Assembly: GCF_000817815.1 (NCBI RefSeq)
Contig: NZ_JPRD01000012.1
Location: 42,518-106,517 of the forward strand
Origin: Vibrio owensii CAIM 1854 = LMG 25443
GTDB taxonomy: Bacteria > Pseudomonadota > Gammaproteobacteria > Enterobacterales > Vibrionaceae
Length of the DNA: 64,000 nucleotides
Reading direction: 5' to 3'
The notes under the pieces were generated by a model. The model did not search any database and was not told the origin of the DNA. It saw only the letters and a list, made by a program, of their open reading frames with translations. Position 1 is the first letter of the stretch. Each line of letters starts with the position of its first letter. This document shows positions 8,219 through 16,668 of this stretch, piece after piece. Position numbers and translations under genes: made by a program.

Positions 8219-9088
8219 ATGAATAAAACACTATCTCCAGTTCGCACCGCCTTAACAGCAGCTGTCACTATGCTGGCAAGTGCGAGTCTTTTTGCCAATG
8301 AAGCCCCATCTTCTGAACGTGTTGTTAGCGCGGGTAGCGCTGTTACCGAACTGCTTATCGCGCTTGATGCGAAAGACAGTCTTGTTGCTGTTGACGTCAC
8401 CAGCCAACTTCCAAAAGAAATGGAATTGCCAAAAGTAGGTTACCACCGTCGTCTGTCTGCTGAAGGTTTGCTAGCACTTAGCCCAACTAAAGTGATTGGT
8501 TCTGATGAAATGGGCCCGAGCACAACACTTGAGCAACTAAAGTCCGCTGGTGTAGATGTAGAGATTGTAAACACAGAAGCAAATGTTGAAGGTCTTGTGG
8601 ATCGCATAGACCAAATTGCCAACATCATGCATCGTGAAACTCAAGCAACAGCGCTAAAAACAAAAGTTGAAACGCAAGTAAAAGCGCTTGAGAGCAACCA
8701 ACCAGCAAAAGCTGACAAAAAGAAAGTCCTCTTCCTTCTTATTCATGAAGGCCGTCCTGCGAACGTCGCAGGTTCAGAAACCACGCCAGATGCCATCATT
8801 CAACTTGCGGGTGGTGAAAACCCAGCGGCAGGTCAACTATCGTCATACAAACCTCTATCTACAGAGGCCATGGTTGAAATGCAGCCAGATGTAATCCTAG
8901 TCAGTGGCCGCAGTTACCAAACAATGGGTGGTGCAGATGCCATTTTAAAAGCAATGCCATTGCTTGCTGCTACGCCGGCTGGAATGAACAAAAACATCGT
9001 GACAATTGATGACCACGCACTCGTAGGTGGTTTGGGACTAAAAAGCCTTTCTGAAGCGAAGCGCCTGAATGAGCTGCTATATCCGTAG
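8219..9088 (+). CDS. hutB: periplasmic haem-binding protein HutB
   Basis: A 289-residue substrate-binding protein of the haem ABC importer. It has a cleavable signal peptide ending near SLFANEA (about residue 26), and then the class III binding-protein pattern VVSAGSAVTELLIALDA, VGYHRRLSAEGLLALSPTKV and the C-terminal lobe VLFLLIHEGRPANVAGSETT. It carries haem from the TonB-dependent receptor to HutC. It lies in the tonB-hut operon, 9 nt before hutC. Confidence 0.94.
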   Translation: MNKTLSPVRTALTAAVTMLASASLFANEAPSSERVVSAGSAVTELLIALDAKDSLVAVDVTSQLPKEMELPKVGYHRRLSAEGLLALSPTKVIGSDEMGPSTTLEQLKSAGVDVEIVNTEANVEGLVDRIDQIANIMHRETQATALKTKVETQVKALESNQPAKADKKKVLFLLIHEGRPANVAGSETTPDAIIQLAGGENPAAGQLSSYKPLSTEAMVEMQPDVILVSGRSYQTMGGADAILKAMPLLAATPAGMNKNIVTIDDHALVGGLGLKSLSEAKRLNELLYP

Positions 9089-9097
9089 AGAGATTCA

Positions 9098-10135
9098 ATG
9101 CTATTAAGACGTACCCCTTTACCTACTATTCTGCTTGCTTTATCCGGCATCTTAGCCTTTATCGCAGTTGCTTCAATTACTGTAGGTCCAATGAATATCA
9201 GCTTCGCAGACAGCCTGCGAAGCTTAACAGGGGCAAGCTCTGATCTTGCTCCTCACATCCAACTGGTTATCAACGAAATACGACTTCCTCGCACTATTCT
9301 TTGCATGTTTATCGGTGCCATTCTAGCAATCTGTGGTGTCGTCATGCAGGGCTTGTTCCGAAACCCACTCGCTGAGCCTGGCATCATCGGTGTCTCTGCT
9401 GGTGCGGCGTTAGGTGGTGCATTTGCTATCGTTGTTTTCGCTGATTTCAGCCAAAACTACCCAACATTAATGAACCTAGCGGCGCTGCCTTTTTTTGCTT
9501 TCTTGGGCGGCGCAATCACTACTGTTTTAGTTTACTGGTTAGGTACAAGCAAGTTTGGTACATCCGTAACCATCATGCTCCTCGCTGGTGTTGCTATCAG
9601 TGCATTATCAGGGGCTGCAATTGGCTTCATGAACTTCATCGCAGACGATCAAATGCTGCGTGACTTAACGCTGTGGTCTATGGGATCACTAGCCGGTGCG
9701 AATTGGTCAGGTATTGGCTTAGCGGCCGTGACATTGGTATTGCTGATGTTCTGGTTTCAGAAAAAAGCAATGTCGCTAAACGCTCTCCTACTGGGCGAAT
9801 CTGAAGCAAGGCATTTGGGCGTTCCCGTTCAGAAGCTAAAACGACAGCTCATTTTGTTATCTGCAGTAGGTGTGGGGATTACCGTGAGTATCTGTGGCGC
9901 TATTGGCTTTATCGGCCTTGTTATTCCTCACTTAGGTCGTATGCTCGCAGGTCCTGACCATCGAACTCTGCTTCCTATTTCTGCTTTGATGGGCGCATTA
10001 CTTCTTACGGCAGCAGATATGTTTGCACGTGTCGCAGTTGCACCAGCAGAATTACCAGTAGGTATCGTTACTGCACTGATTGGTGCTCCATTCTTTATCT
10101 ACTTACTGTTCCAACAAAAAGGGAAAATCCTGTAA
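9098..10135 (+). CDS. hutC: haem ABC transporter permease HutC
   Basis: A 345-residue FecCD-family inner-membrane permease with about ten hydrophobic helices. Family landmarks are RLPRTILCMFIGAILAICG (about residues 62-80), GLFRNPLAEPGIIGVSAGAA (about 85-104) and, near the C terminus, GAIGFIGLVIPHLGRMLAGPD. It forms the membrane channel for haem with HutD as the ATPase. Its stop overlaps the hutD start by one base (TAATG). Confidence 0.94.
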   Translation: MLLRRTPLPTILLALSGILAFIAVASITVGPMNISFADSLRSLTGASSDLAPHIQLVINEIRLPRTILCMFIGAILAICGVVMQGLFRNPLAEPGIIGVSAGAALGGAFAIVVFADFSQNYPTLMNLAALPFFAFLGGAITTVLVYWLGTSKFGTSVTIMLLAGVAISALSGAAIGFMNFIADDQMLRDLTLWSMGSLAGANWSGIGLAAVTLVLLMFWFQKKAMSLNALLLGESEARHLGVPVQKLKRQLILLSAVGVGITVSICGAIGFIGLVIPHLGRMLAGPDHRTLLPISALMGALLLTAADMFARVAVAPAELPVGIVTALIGAPFFIYLLFQQKGKIL

Positions 10136-10917
10136 TGAATAACACCGTTTTGTCGGGCAGAAATATTTCGATGCGATACGGAAGCCGTGTCGTTCTGGAC
10201 GACATCAATATTGAGATTCGAGCTGGAGAAGTCACAGCATTGCTTGGCCCGAACGGCGCCGGTAAGAGTACTTTGTTAAAGCTGTTGTGTGGCGAAATTC
10301 CATCTCAAAATGATATCGAATTCTTTGGTACCCAAAAGAATGATTGGGAGCCTGCAGAAAGTGCAAAACACGTCGCTATGCTGCCACAACACAGCACATT
10401 GACGTTTCCTTTCTTAGCGAGGGAAGTGGTAGAGCTCGGAGCAATCCCTCTCTCTATCTCCAATAAGGAAACCAGTGAACTCGCGTTGCATTACATGCAA
10501 CAAACTGATGTTCTGCATTTAGCTGATAGCCTCTACCCTGCCCTATCTGGTGGTGAAAAGCAGCGTTTGCATTTAGCACGTGTTCTCACACAGCTTCATC
10601 AGTCTGGCGATAAGAAAATCTTGATGTTAGATGAGCCAACCTCCGCTTTGGATTTGGCTCACCAGCACAACACCTTAAAAATTGCTCGCGCAGCAGCCAA
10701 AGAGAATAATGCTGCCGTCGTGATTGTGTTGCATGATTTGAACTTAGCTTCTCAATATGCAGACCGCTTAGTCCTGCTGCATGATGGCAAGTTAGTATGT
10801 GATGACACGCCTTGGAACGCACTGACTCCAGAACGCATTGAGCAAGTCTATGGCTACCGCTCAATCGTAACTAAGCACCCAACCTTGGATTTCCCTCAAG
10901 TGCACGCAGCGGCTTAA
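10135..10917 (+). CDS. hutD: haem ABC transporter ATPase HutD
   Basis: A 260-residue ABC ATPase of the HmuV type. It has Walker A GPNGAGKS at residues 38-45, the signature LSGGEKQR beginning at residue 137, Walker B ILMLDEP at 162-168 and the switch histidine in VLHDLNLA. It powers HutBC haem import. It is the last gene of the operon and is followed by a strong bidirectional terminator. Confidence 0.95.
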   Translation: MNNTVLSGRNISMRYGSRVVLDDINIEIRAGEVTALLGPNGAGKSTLLKLLCGEIPSQNDIEFFGTQKNDWEPAESAKHVAMLPQHSTLTFPFLAREVVELGAIPLSISNKETSELALHYMQQTDVLHLADSLYPALSGGEKQRLHLARVLTQLHQSGDKKILMLDEPTSALDLAHQHNTLKIARAAAKENNAAVVIVLHDLNLASQYADRLVLLHDGKLVCDDTPWNALTPERIEQVYGYRSIVTKHPTLDFPQVHAAA

Positions 10918-10965
10918 TCAGCGCGTTTTAAGCCCTTGTTTGCCATTCCAAATAATAGGCATACA

Positions 10966-10995
10966 AAAAAGCCCCGCAACGTTGCGGGGCTTTTT
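10966..10995. terminator. bidirectional terminator after hutD
   Basis: A perfect 15-bp inverted repeat, AAAAAGCCCCGCAAC at 10966-10980 and its complement at 10981-10995, with T runs on both strands. It separates convergent hutD and the tetR-type gene. Confidence 0.9.
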
Positions 10996-11004
10996 GTTTT
11001 GGGG

Positions 11005-11466
11005 TTATTTGCTCATTTGAATCAACGAACGACCAATCAACCACTCTAGCTCTTTGTCGCTACCTGCACCAAATTGGCTTTCTGCCATCTTGTACAAACG
11101 GTCGATGCCATTTGCAGCAAACTCATGTGCGCTTTCTGAAGTAACAATATGGTGGAACAATAGACGCAAGATCGCTAAGAATTCAGTATCTTCTAGAGCC
11201 TTAATCCAGCTCTTAGAGAACGCATCCAGACCTTTATCAAATTCTAGATGTTCTACGAACATTTTGAAGATACGACCGTCTAACGCGGCGGTAAAGTCCG
11301 TTTTCTTAGGGAAATGGTGGCTAATACCTGTACGCGATACACCTGTTTGTTGACTTAACGTGGTGTAAGACATTTTGTCATAACCAAGTCTTAGAAGCTG
11401 ATCAACAACGGCATCCATGATTTTCTGGATAGTGATTTCGGTATCTTCTTTACTACGCTTTGGCAT
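11005..11466 (-). CDS. TetR-family transcriptional regulator
   Basis: A 153-residue protein with an N-terminal TetR-type helix-turn-helix (TTLSQQTGVSRTGISHHFPK, about residues 35-54) and a short ligand-binding region. It is shorter than most TetR regulators (190-220). A similar gene sits beyond hutD in V. cholerae as I recall, so the position is conserved, but no link to haem uptake is established. The start at 11466 gives the expected MPKRSKED N terminus. Confidence 0.8.
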   Translation of the reverse strand: MPKRSKEDTEITIQKIMDAVVDQLLRLGYDKMSYTTLSQQTGVSRTGISHHFPKKTDFTAALDGRIFKMFVEHLEFDKGLDAFSKSWIKALEDTEFLAILRLLFHHIVTSESAHEFAANGIDRLYKMAESQFGAGSDKELEWLIGRSLIQMSK

Positions 11467-11993
11467 ATTTTAAGCTCTTCTCTTTGTAAATCCATCTAAC
11501 TCACAATTAAATGAGGCCAGAATGAAAATCATCCTCAGCATTATGTACTGTATGCCTCTAACAACAAATCAGAGGACCAATCATAACTAAAGTGCACTGC
11601 GTAACGTGCAATTTACAGTGATATTTCTGTCAATACATGTGACTCAAAATATGGCGAAAAGTCCACTCCATCAAAACCTTGCACCAAATCATTCATCGAA
11701 ACTATTCTCAGGCTAAGAATGATAATTATGTAAAAATAATTAATCCGGAAATAGTCTTATAAATTGAACCCCAGTTCAACTAACCTGACAAAAATCTCAC
11801 GAATATCTAGGTTAATTGATTTTAAATATTGATACATATCACATTAATTTCCTTAAGGAAGTTCTAATAAAATTAATTAACTCACTATTAACAACATAAC
11901 ATACCGTGCCTTTTTTATCCAAAATCATTCATTTTTGTAGATAGAGATCAAATACCTGATAGAATACCCACAGTATTTACAAGAGGATTCGTT
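11467..11993. other. 527-nt AT-rich intergenic region
   Basis: No convincing gene. It must hold the promoters for the divergent tetR-type gene and the YfcZ-type gene. The stretch from about 11715 to 11935 is very AT-rich. ATGATAATTATG near 11718 is Fur-like at best. A 22-codon ORF at 11522-11590 with GAGG upstream is possible but unsupported. Confidence 0.5.
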
Positions 11994-12293
11994 ATGAGTG
12001 TCGAATTAGAAGAAAACCAAGTATGTGAAGCTTGCGGTTGCGCTGGTGAAATGGGTTTTATCATCAAAGAAGGTGACGATGTTGCCGACGTAACGATTTT
12101 CGCAGAGACTAAAGCAGCACTAGAAGCTGAGTTGGCGAAATACATCGAACTAGCAACACAAGTTTGTGCTGACGTTGAATACAACGTTTCAGAACTGACA
12201 GAAGAATCTAAAGAGCTAACGGCTCGATTCAAGTTTGAAGTAAGTGCTGAAAAGCTTATCTTTGAACTTAAGACACGCTCTCTAGCGCGTTAA
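11994..12293 (+). CDS. YfcZ/YiiS family protein (DUF406)
   Basis: A 99-residue acidic cytoplasmic protein of the DUF406 family, as in E. coli YfcZ and YiiS, whose function is not established. Visible features are a Cys pair near the N terminus (CEACGCAGEMGFIIKEGDD, residues 11-29) and a helical Glu/Ala-rich middle (KAALEAELAKYIELA). It has its own promoter region upstream (ribosome site AGAGGA) and is followed by a terminator, so it is probably monocistronic. Confidence 0.85.
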   Translation: MSVELEENQVCEACGCAGEMGFIIKEGDDVADVTIFAETKAALEAELAKYIELATQVCADVEYNVSELTEESKELTARFKFEVSAEKLIFELKTRSLAR

Positions 12294-12320
12294 TCATCGA
12301 TATATAATCGACATATAGAT

Positions 12321-12347
12321 AAAAGCGAGCTCTTAGCTCGCTTTTTT
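12321..12347. terminator. terminator after the YfcZ-type gene
   Basis: AAAAGCGAGC at 12321-12330 pairs with GCTCGCTTTT at 12336-12345, and T residues continue to 12347. It can also serve the convergent DUF1496 gene. Confidence 0.88.
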
Positions 12348-12364
12348 AATGCTTGATTGGCTTG

Positions 12365-12637
12365 TTACTGGTTATCTTTCTGAAACACAACCCACTTCAG
12401 TGAACCGTTGGTTTCAAAGTCATTCTCATCGGTACACACGAGCAATACGCCATCTATGTTTAGCACCGCCCCAGTGGTGTATGCCTTATCGTCGTAGTAA
12501 CAAACCCGCTGTCCTAGCTTCCCGTCTGCCACTACTAGAGCCTTTGTATCTGGTGTAGTGTAAGATTTTGCTAATACAACGCCTGAGAAGGCCATAGCAG
12601 TACTCGCCACCAGCATAGAAATCGTTCTTAAGTTCAT
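12365..12637 (-). CDS. small secreted protein, DUF1496 family
   Basis: A 90-residue exported protein. The start at 12637 (MNLRTISMLVASTAMAFSG) is preferred because GAGGGG lies just upstream; a longer frame to 12673 adds MLTYVVFIEGIF, which would spoil the signal peptide. A signal peptide of about 22 residues is followed by a short domain with two Cys (RVCYYDDKAYTTGAVL and VLLVCTDEN) that probably form a disulfide. This resembles the DUF1496 family of small periplasmic proteins of unknown role. Confidence 0.7.
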   Translation of the reverse strand: MNLRTISMLVASTAMAFSGVVLAKSYTTPDTKALVVADGKLGQRVCYYDDKAYTTGAVLNIDGVLLVCTDENDFETNGSLKWVVFQKDNQ

Positions 12638-12784
12638 GAATATCCCCTCAATGAAGACCACATAAGTTAACAAAGAAACGTTTCACGTTCTTGGCAGCAT
12701 CTCATATTCTTGAGACATTGGACTGTAGCGGCCTACAATGCTTTACGTTATCCTTTTCCACTTATACTCAATACTGTATCGGTT

Positions 12785-13384
12785 ATGCGCGCTTTATTTC
12801 TCTTACTCGCTCTGACGGCTTTCTCCAGCTCATCCATTGCTTATGAGCTCGATTACTATGCCAAGTTTGGCCATACCGATAACTATGGCAACATTGACCT
12901 TCGTAATAAGCCCTATACCACGATACCTGATGGGTTGGTTGTTAAAGGCAATCTAAACATTTCACAAACACCAATCACCAAATTGCCGAGAGGATTGGAT
13001 GTTCAAGGAAGCCTAGAAGCCACCAACAGCGCATTAAAAACGATAAGACCAGGGGTAAAAATTAAGGGTTACGCGAACTTACTCGGTAGTAAGATTGAGC
13101 GTTGGCCACGCGGTGTCAAATTAGGCGGCTATTTAAACTTAACCGATAACCCGTTAACCAGTTTGCCCGCAAGATTAAGAGTGAAAGGCGATCTAAGCGT
13201 CATTCGCACACCGCTTACCGAACTGCCGGAAGGTTTAATCGTGGATGGTAACCTGTACATAGGTGGTTCCAAACTGACAGTATTTCCAGACACCATGACA
13301 GTGAAAGGCAATATCTTTTTGGGAGGAAATCGGGTTACGAAATGGCCAACGAATTTGACCCTAGGTGGCGCAGTTGCACCATAG
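12785..13384 (+). CDS. secreted leucine-rich-repeat solenoid protein
   Basis: A 199-residue protein with a signal peptide (MRALFLLLALTAFSSSSIA) and then at least seven tandem repeats of about 20 residues, each resembling VKGNL-x-I-xx-TPIT-x-LPxGL. Clear units are VKGNLNISQTPITKLPRGLD, LGGYLNLTDNPLTSLPARLR, VKGDLSVIRTPLTELPEGLI and VDGNLYIGGSKLTVFPDTMT. This is the short 20-residue bacterial LRR type. The start at 12785 was chosen because the signal peptide begins there; the frame stays open upstream to 12710. No catalytic domain is attached and the function is unknown. Confidence 0.75.
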   Translation: MRALFLLLALTAFSSSSIAYELDYYAKFGHTDNYGNIDLRNKPYTTIPDGLVVKGNLNISQTPITKLPRGLDVQGSLEATNSALKTIRPGVKIKGYANLLGSKIERWPRGVKLGGYLNLTDNPLTSLPARLRVKGDLSVIRTPLTELPEGLIVDGNLYIGGSKLTVFPDTMTVKGNIFLGGNRVTKWPTNLTLGGAVAP

Positions 13385-13416
13385 AAATGGTTAGACGAAT
13401 CTTTCCTAAAACCAAG

Positions 13417-13447
13417 CGCTCAGTGCTTTATTGCAAAGCACTGAGCG
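13417..13447. terminator. hairpin between convergent genes
   Basis: CGCTCAGTGCTTT at 13417-13429 pairs perfectly with AAAGCACTGAGCG at 13435-13447. There is no strong T run on either side, so it may stabilise mRNA ends more than terminate. Confidence 0.55.
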
Positions 13448-13456
13448 AAGTTTAAA

Positions 13457-14563
13457 TCATTCTTGGTTGTTTACTGGGTTAGCGTAACTAGCCACCAAGT
13501 AACTGTGAGCACCGTTAGGCAGTTGCTCCAACTTCTCTTGTAACTGAGATTTCACCGACTCCGTAATCGATTCATCTTCACGACCCGCAGCAAGCAGGTT
13601 GATTGGGAACACACGGTAGTTATTGTGAATCTGACGATCGATTTCATTCGCGAGCTCATCCGGAGTCTCAAACTCTTGATCGATCACATCACCAAATGCA
13701 ACGTGTACTTTACCTTTGTAGCCAACGATACCTTGAATGATGCTTTCGATATCTTCGAATTCACCTTTCTCGTAACTACCATTCTCTGCTTTCTCATACA
13801 GCTCTTTGGCTTTTGCAATGTCACAAGGGTCATTCTGGTAAGAGATGGAAACAGGCACAATTTTCAATGAGCGCGTGTATTCACCAAAGCTTACTTTTTG
13901 CTTACGCCCTTCAACATGAAACATCTTTAAGATGGCTGGATCAGTAAAGTCATTACCATCTTTGGCACGACCTTCTTTTTGCGCAATCCAAATCGAGTTG
14001 CCAGTATCAAGAGAGTGCTTGATGTAGCTTGATAGCAAGCCTAACGCTTTCATCATTTCACGCGGCGCTTTCGCCGAGCGTTTAACAATAAAGCTTTTGT
14101 TCAGTCTCATTAGCTCAGTCGCGCAAGGCTTCTTAAGCAGGTTGTCACCAATTGCAATACGCACTGTACGATGATCCGTTTGGTGCAAACCGTAGTTTAC
14201 GAGAGCAGGATCCATCGCGATATCACGGTGGTTAGAAACAAATAAGTAAGACGTATTCTTGTCCAGTTGGTCAAGGCCAGAAAACGTCACGCCGTCAGTG
14301 GTGCGATTAAGCGTATCTTGAAGATACTTCTTCACTTCCAGCTGAATTGCCTCTACAGAATCCAATTTGCTCCACTTCGCTTTTAAGTAGACACGGATAA
14401 TCGGACTCATGAGAGTTTTGAACCACGCCGCTTTGTTTGCAAAACGGTGGTTTAAAATCGCGCTGATAAACTCATCGTCTTTGATCAGGCGGTCCAGCGC
14501 AGCTGGGATTTCTTCGTCGTTATATGGACGAATTTCAATATAAGGATCGGTATTGGCAGTCAT
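13457..14563 (-). CDS. PlsC-like glycerolipid acyltransferase
   Basis: A 368-residue protein of the 1-acylglycerol-3-phosphate O-acyltransferase superfamily. The acyltransferase block reads YLFVSNHRDIAMDPALVNYG (about residues 105-124), where the catalytic His and Asp are separated by five residues rather than the usual four; this variant occurs in a subfamily of large cytoplasmic acyltransferases as I recall it. Later blocks are FIVKRS and IWIAQKEGRAKDG, matching the F-x-x-R and EGTRS-like substrate motifs. The acyl acceptor is unknown. It is divergent from the cupin-type gene at 14756. Confidence 0.8.
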   Translation of the reverse strand: MTANTDPYIEIRPYNDEEIPAALDRLIKDDEFISAILNHRFANKAAWFKTLMSPIIRVYLKAKWSKLDSVEAIQLEVKKYLQDTLNRTTDGVTFSGLDQLDKNTSYLFVSNHRDIAMDPALVNYGLHQTDHRTVRIAIGDNLLKKPCATELMRLNKSFIVKRSAKAPREMMKALGLLSSYIKHSLDTGNSIWIAQKEGRAKDGNDFTDPAILKMFHVEGRKQKVSFGEYTRSLKIVPVSISYQNDPCDIAKAKELYEKAENGSYEKGEFEDIESIIQGIVGYKGKVHVAFGDVIDQEFETPDELANEIDRQIHNNYRVFPINLLAAGREDESITESVKSQLQEKLEQLPNGAHSYLVASYANPVNNQE

Positions 14564-14755
14564 TATTCAATTCATTTCAAAAAGAGCTGGCACATTTTAC
14601 GCATTGTTTTGCCAACCCGCAGCAATTCAGACCATACTTTTAACATGGTCATACCAGTACCATTACAATTTCTATTCACAAAAAAATCTGTTATCCGGTT
14701 GGCAATTTAGGGGTTTAGCGTTACCCTTAGCGCCCCAAAAACTCTGGTATTCACA

Positions 14756-15364
14756 ATGAACTACGCAATTGAATTTCACGACGCTAATTACCCTTTTCTT
14801 AATGTTGCTGCGCGTAAAAAAGCGCTAAAACACAGCTTACTATCAGTAGTAGAAGGTTTGGCGATCATTAAATTGGGTAAACATGAGTATGCCATTGAAC
14901 CGGGTCAGTATTTCTGGATTCCTCAGGGATGTTTGAGCTCCCTCACCTTTTTACCTAACACGCGAGTAACTCGCTGTGACTTTTCTGTGCGCTTAACTGA
15001 CGCATTTGCTCAACAAGCAGGTTACGTGAAGCCATCTGTTCTATTGTCAGCGTTGATTGAAAAGTTGGTGACAACAAAAGCACGTAGCGAACACCAAATG
15101 GATTTACTGGCAGTTGTTAGACATGAAGTTCTGACGCTAAAGCCGATGTTGACCACCTCTCCACTGACAGACTCGATTAATAAGTGGAAGCCGGGTTGTG
15201 ATTCTTCAATTTCGATAGAGCTTTGTCTTGTCTTGACCTTAAGAGAAGCACGTAAGATGAAATTGTCAGGCAAAAAACAAGCGGACATCGTCGCGAGATT
15301 GTTCAACAACAACGACGAAGAATACGAACAGTTGTGTTTTTTAGTGTTTGGGGAAGCACTATAA
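14756..15364 (+). CDS. AraC-like sensor domain protein without a typical DNA-binding domain
   Basis: A 202-residue protein. The N-terminal half looks like the cupin sensor domain of AraC regulators: HSLLSVVEGLAIIKLGKHEY and PGQYFWIPQGCLSSLTFLPN (about residues 48-67). The C-terminal region (about 110-202) lacks a recognisable AraC double helix-turn-helix, although AEARKMKL...QADIVARLFNNNDEEYEQLCF could be a reduced helical domain. It could be a sensor or a degenerate regulator. It ends at a strong bidirectional terminator. Confidence 0.55.
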   Translation: MNYAIEFHDANYPFLNVAARKKALKHSLLSVVEGLAIIKLGKHEYAIEPGQYFWIPQGCLSSLTFLPNTRVTRCDFSVRLTDAFAQQAGYVKPSVLLSALIEKLVTTKARSEHQMDLLAVVRHEVLTLKPMLTTSPLTDSINKWKPGCDSSISIELCLVLTLREARKMKLSGKKQADIVARLFNNNDEEYEQLCFLVFGEAL

Positions 15365-15385
15365 AAACTAACGAGGCAAGAATGA

Positions 15386-15414
15386 AAAAAGGACGTACTC
15401 AGTACGTCCTTTTT
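15386..15414. terminator. bidirectional terminator
   Basis: AAAAGGACGTACT and AGTACGTCCTTTT form a nearly continuous inverted repeat around 15400, with A and T runs on the outer sides. It separates convergent genes. Confidence 0.85.
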
Positions 15415-15427
15415 GTTTTGAATTCGA

Positions 15428-15910
15428 TTAAAACGGCACTTCTATTTGCATCATCCAATCGGCGTCGTAGTATTCGTGCCAGCGGTAATCAAAACGCATT
15501 CTTGGTTCATCACCGCTCTTATCACCAAAACCAACGCTGAACATCAAGCCATGGCTTTTTAGCCACTCTTCTGTGCTCATCTTCGCCTCTTCATCCCTTA
15601 GCTCTTCTGGCATCCAAAGCCCAAGACCAAAGTAATTACTTTCTAGATTCTGAGTAAGAATCGGCGTGTCTTCCGATTTGATTGCCCACTGATCCCAATA
15701 GCTCTCTGTAGGTCCCTCAATCGACTTTTCAGCAATGTACCAGTTGATCGTGTCCATACTTAACACACCAACGCCATCAAAAATATCTTCACAGATAGGC
15801 ATGGTGTTATCAGCAAACACGACGGAACGATCAGATAAATAGTTACAAGCAGAGCTAGCCTGTGTTGCCACAAGCAGCGCGCATGCACTAAGTACCACAA
15901 CTCTGACCAT
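15428..15910 (-). CDS. hypothetical exported protein
   Basis: I do not recognise this 160-residue protein. The N terminus MVRVVVLSACALLVATQASS is a signal peptide, with cleavage likely before ACNYL. The mature part is acidic and rich in Trp, Tyr and Asp (for example ESYWDQWAIKSEDTP and FDYRWHEYYDADWM). Two Cys (CNYL and CEDI) may form a disulfide. It lies 26 nt beyond the nadD-like gene on the same strand and may be co-transcribed with it. Confidence 0.6.
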   Translation of the reverse strand: MVRVVVLSACALLVATQASSACNYLSDRSVVFADNTMPICEDIFDGVGVLSMDTINWYIAEKSIEGPTESYWDQWAIKSEDTPILTQNLESNYFGLGLWMPEELRDEEAKMSTEEWLKSHGLMFSVGFGDKSGDEPRMRFDYRWHEYYDADWMMQIEVPF

Positions 15911-15936
15911 GAAAATCTGACCTCTTCGTTTTCAGA

Positions 15937-16458
15937 TTACGATTGTTTGTATAAGCCTTCGCTTAGTAATAGTTTATTGACCGTTGGTGTCGTGAATGCA
16001 CTGATGTCTTCACCCTCTAACAATGCATTACGGATGTCCGTGCTTCTGATTTTGACTTTTTCAGGACACGCCATCACAGTCCAACGTTCGGTTATTTCTT
16101 CTGCTCTGTAAAATTTAGCAAATTTGAAAAAATTATCAGGACCTATGACAAAAGTTATATCGGCTTGCGTGTGGATTTCTTGAATTTTTTCTAATAACGC
16201 AAAAGTCGTCACACTTTGTCCAGGCTGGTACAAAGCTTGCTCAAGGTCAGAGCGTTGAACATTAGAAAGCCCCATGTCCTTAATGAAGGCATCAACCAGT
16301 TTGCACCGAATTGGGTAATCCAACATATTTTTGCCCCAAGCGTGTGCAATGCTTGGCTCAAGTAGCACGAGATCAAAGTGGCTCAGTGACTCGATCACGC
16401 TCTTGTGACCTAAGCTTGGCGGGTTAAATGCGCTGCCAAAAACGGCGATTTTTTTCAT
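15937..16458 (-). CDS. nicotinate/nicotinamide-nucleotide adenylyltransferase-like protein
   Basis: A 173-residue nucleotidyltransferase of the NadD family, which joins NaMN or NMN to AMP in NAD synthesis. The signature GSAFNPPSLGH spans residues 8-18 and the C-terminal ISTSDIR-type motif appears as RSTDIR at 138-143. It is shorter than the housekeeping NadD (about 210) and lies divergent from nadE, so it is likely an additional NAD-pathway adenylyltransferase. Which nucleotide it prefers cannot be read from the sequence. Confidence 0.82.
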   Translation of the reverse strand: MKKIAVFGSAFNPPSLGHKSVIESLSHFDLVLLEPSIAHAWGKNMLDYPIRCKLVDAFIKDMGLSNVQRSDLEQALYQPGQSVTTFALLEKIQEIHTQADITFVIGPDNFFKFAKFYRAEEITERWTVMACPEKVKIRSTDIRNALLEGEDISAFTTPTVNKLLLSEGLYKQS

Positions 16459-16668
16459 ATCCGGTGATTACCTGGTTGAAGAGAGTTTTCTAATCCGATG
16501 ATTTCGGTATGATACTACTAATCTTTAGAGCTTTTTGACACTAAAGCGACGTTTATGAATATCAACTGCATGGTTTCTCACCATTTGTGAACTATAAACG
16601 CCTGCCGCAGTATGAATTTATTCACACTCATTTGGTGTCGTACATATTTGCAGGAAAAGGAACCCTAA

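Noticed and set aside
11522..11590. 22-codon frame with GAGG upstream
   Set aside because: Too short, with no conserved features visible; chance in a 527-nt AT-rich gap.
11715..11735. Fur-like ATGATAATTATG
   Set aside because: Only about 11 of 15 positions fit, and the flanking genes are not iron-linked; AT-rich background explains it.
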